Assembly: GCA_020052215.1 (NCBI GenBank)
Contig: JAGVPN010000154.1
Location: 1 to 7,244, forward strand
Length of the DNA stretch: 7,244 nt
Direction of reading: 5' to 3'
Source: Syntrophobacterales bacterium
Lineage (GTDB): Bacteria; Desulfobacterota; Desulfobaccia; Desulfobaccales; 0-14-0-80-60-11
This document shows, in pieces, positions 5,385 to 7,244 of the stretch. Below the pieces are notes generated by a model. The model was not told where the DNA came from. It was given only the letters and a program-made list of their open reading frames with translations, and ran no database searches. A program made the position numbers and the translations under genes. Position 1 is the first letter of the stretch, and the number at the start of each line of letters is the position of its first letter.

Positions 5385-7244
5385 TCAATCACTAACCGCC
5401 GCGGCGGTCTCCTCATGGCTGCATTCGTCCCGGGGGCAGATGATCTTCTTGCCTTTTTTCATGAGCCAGGGGTGCTGGCACTGGGGGCAGGGCCGGTCCT
5501 GGGGCGGCTGGTTCATGGTGAAATCGCATTTGGGGTAGTTGCTGCAACCGTAAAAGATCCCCCGGCGGGACCGGCGTTTCGTCAGGCGCCCGCCGCAGCC
5601 TTCCCGGGGGCAGGAGCAGGCGGCATCGGCTTCCGGGTCCTGGGGGACCACCTGTCCCTGGGCGTCCCGGGTGAAATTCTGGGTGAATTTGCACTTGGGA
5701 TACCCGGAGCAGCCCAGAAATTCTCCCAGCCGCCCGCGGCGCAACAGCAACTCTTTGCCGCACTTGGGGCAGGGAAGCCCGGTGGCCGCGGGCTTGCCCC
5801 GGACCACCGGGGCCGTACCGGGTGCTTCTCCCGGGGACGAGGGGGCCACCGGTTCCAGCCCCGCAAGGGTGATCTGGCCCCGGGCATCCCGGGAAAAATC
5901 CCCGGTGAAGCCACACTTGGGGTAGGCGGCGCAGCCTACGAACTCGCCGTTTTTGCCCCAGCGCACCACGAGTTCGCCGCCGCACTCCGGGCAGGTCAGA
6001 CCGGTGGGGACGCTTTTCACCTTGCGCATGCCGGTTTTGGCCGCGTCCAGATGCTGGGCAAAGGCACCGTAAAAATCCCGCATGAGTTCCTGCCAGGGGA
6101 CCTTGCCTTCGGCCACCCGGTCCAGGTCGTCCTCCAGGCCCGCGGTGAACTTGGGGTCCATGATGTCCGGGAAATTCTCCACCAACAGATCGCTCACCAC
6201 CAGCCCCATCTCCGTGGGCTTGAGCGCGGTTTTCTCCTTCACCGCATAGAGGCGGTCCTGGAGATTGGTGAGGATGGTGGCATAGGTGCTGGGCCGGCCG
6301 ATCCCCTGGACCTCCAGTTCCTTGATGAGAGAAGCCTCGGTGAAGCGAGCCGGGGGCTTGGTGAAGTGCTGCTGGGGGTCAAAGTCCCGCAACTGGAGGA
6401 TATCCCCGGCGGCCAGCGGCGGGAACTTCACCGGGCCCGCGGTCTCTTCGGTTTCCCGGGACTCCTGGTAAACCTTGGTAAATCCCGGGAATTTCAGCAC
6501 CGAGGCGGTGGCCCGGAAGAGGTAATCCCCGACGCTGATGTCCACGGTGGTCAGGTCAAAGACCGCGGGGGTCATCTGGGAAGCTATGAACCGCCGCCAG
6601 ATCAGTTCATAAAGGGCCAGCTCATCTTTGCTCAGATGCGCCTTGACGTCCTGGGGCCGCCGGCTCACCCCGGTAGGCCGGATGGCCTCGTGGGCCTCCT
6701 GGGCCCCCTTGGGGCTCTTGAAGCGGTTGGGGGCGGCGGGGAGATACTCGCCGCCGTAAGTTTGATCGATGAAGGTTCTCACCGCCTCCAGCGCCTCCGC
6801 CGAAACCCGGGTAGAGTCGGTACGCATATAGGTGATGAGGCCCACGGGGCCTTCGTCCCCCAGTTCCTTGCCTTCATAGAGTTTTTGGGCCAGGCTCATG
6901 GTCTTTTTGGGGGGGAACCGGAGCTTGCGGTTGGCCTCCATCTGCAGGCTGCTGGTGATGAAGGGCGGGGCCGGGTGGCGCCGCTGGGGCTTGGTGTCGA
7001 TTTTGGCGACCCGGAACTCCGCGGTATCCAGGGCATCCAGGATCTTCTCCACCGCCACCACGCTGTTGGGCTTGAGGTTCTTGTTCTTGTGCTTATAGAG
7101 ATAAGCCACGAACGGCGGGGGCGCACCGGCGTCCAGGCAGGCGTCCAGGGTCCAGTACTCCTCGGGCACAAAAGCCATGATGGCCCGCTCCCGGTCGCAC
7201 ACCAGCCGCAAGGCCACGGACTGCACCCGGCCGGCGCTTAACCC
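5385..7244 (-). CDS. topA: DNA topoisomerase I (type IA), N-terminal part outside window
   Basis: The enzyme relaxes negative supercoils by transient single-strand cleavage through a 5'-phosphotyrosine. The frame runs off the right edge: reading from 7244 it gives GLSAGRVQSVALRLV, the family's conserved GRVQ stretch, so the GTG at 7224-7226 is an internal Val and the Toprim domain lies beyond the edge. About 619 residues are visible, ending at TGA 5385-5387. The catalytic Tyr is in ITYMRTDSTR, codon 6828-6830. Further conserved blocks are EAHEAIRPT and QGIGRPSTYATI (about 6273-6308). The C-terminus has four Cys4 zinc fingers: CPECG...CAAYPKC (5913-5993), CPKCG...CSGYPKC (5691-5771), CPREGC...CSNYPKC (5526-5612) and CPQC...CPRDEC (5421-5489), with long Pro/Gly/Ala-rich linkers after the first. 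It precedes trmFO on the same strand, probably once a tighter operon. Confidence 0.96.
   Translation of the reverse strand, partial: GLSAGRVQSVALRLVCDRERAIMAFVPEEYWTLDACLDAGAPPPFVAYLYKHKNKNLKPNSVVAVEKILDALDTAEFRVAKIDTKPQRRHPAPPFITSSLQMEANRKLRFPPKKTMSLAQKLYEGKELGDEGPVGLITYMRTDSTRVSAEALEAVRTFIDQTYGGEYLPAAPNRFKSPKGAQEAHEAIRPTGVSRRPQDVKAHLSKDELALYELIWRRFIASQMTPAVFDLTTVDISVGDYLFRATASVLKFPGFTKVYQESRETEETAGPVKFPPLAAGDILQLRDFDPQQHFTKPPARFTEASLIKELEVQGIGRPSTYATILTNLQDRLYAVKEKTALKPTEMGLVVSDLLVENFPDIMDPKFTAGLEDDLDRVAEGKVPWQELMRDFYGAFAQHLDAAKTGMRKVKSVPTGLTCPECGGELVVRWGKNGEFVGCAAYPKCGFTGDFSRDARGQITLAGLEPVAPSSPGEAPGTAPVVRGKPAATGLPCPKCGKELLLRRGRLGEFLGCSGYPKCKFTQNFTRDAQGQVVPQDPEADAACSCPREGCGGRLTKRRSRRGIFYGCSNYPKCDFTMNQPPQDRPCPQCQHPWLMKKGKKIICPRDECSHEETAAAVSD

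Noticed and set aside
7224..7226. GTG at 7224 as the topA start
   Set aside because: Translation continues to the window edge as GLSAGRVQSVALRL, the conserved GRVQ block of type IA topoisomerases; the GTG is an internal valine and the N-terminal domain is missing only because of the window cut.
5415..7241. Long + strand open frame of about 600 codons opposite topA
   Set aside because: It lies antisense to topA, whose motifs (catalytic Tyr, four zinc fingers) are unambiguous; long antisense frames are common in high-GC genes, and its product shows no recognisable domain.

Overview
The window looks like part of a Gram-negative, high-GC bacterial chromosome, most plausibly from Desulfobacterota (former Deltaproteobacteria). 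The grounds are a KDO-8-phosphate phosphatase (lipopolysaccharide synthesis), a folate-dependent TrmFO next to topA, a diadenylate-cyclase-like protein, and many short palindromic intergenic repeats. The taxon is an inference; no rRNA or other marker is present.

Layout, left to right. (1) 1-735 (+): 3' part of a protein whose C-terminal half resembles a DAC (c-di-AMP synthase) domain, with DGA intact but RHQ in place of RHR. (2) 838-2241 (-): an AT-rich gene for a multi-pass membrane protein resembling GT-C (family 39/ArnT-like) glycosyltransferases; it stands out in base composition from every other gene and looks acquired. (3) 2242-2973: 730 bp without a convincing gene, occupied by repeats: a short inverted repeat, a 413-bp element with 29-bp imperfect terminal inverted repeats (TIRs), and, nested inside it, two GC-rich hairpins and an 82-bp foldback. 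(4) 2974-3528 (+): kdsC, starting at TTG behind a good ribosome binding site, 52 bp past the end of that element. (5) 3529-3745: convergent intergenic gap holding four consecutive hairpins. (6) 3746-5086 (-): complete trmFO whose first codons are made of a 7-bp tandem repeat. (7) 5087-5384: 298 bp between topA and trmFO, holding a second, 175-bp copy of the TIR element and an inverted set of the same 7-bp repeat. (8) 5385-7244 (-): topA, lacking its N-terminal part beyond the window edge, with the catalytic Tyr and four Cys4 zinc fingers.

How the genes relate: topA and trmFO lie in the same order and strand as in the topA-trmFO pairing known from many bacteria, but here they are separated by a mobile-element-like repeat. 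kdsC makes KDO for the LPS core, and the glycosyltransferase-like protein may also act on cell-surface glycans, but nothing in the sequence ties the two together. The DAC-like gene is convergent with the glycosyltransferase gene. I do not see a coherent new multi-gene system. The most unusual content is the layered repeat architecture (two related TIR elements, nested palindromes, heptamer arrays reaching into the trmFO coding sequence) and the altered DAC motif.
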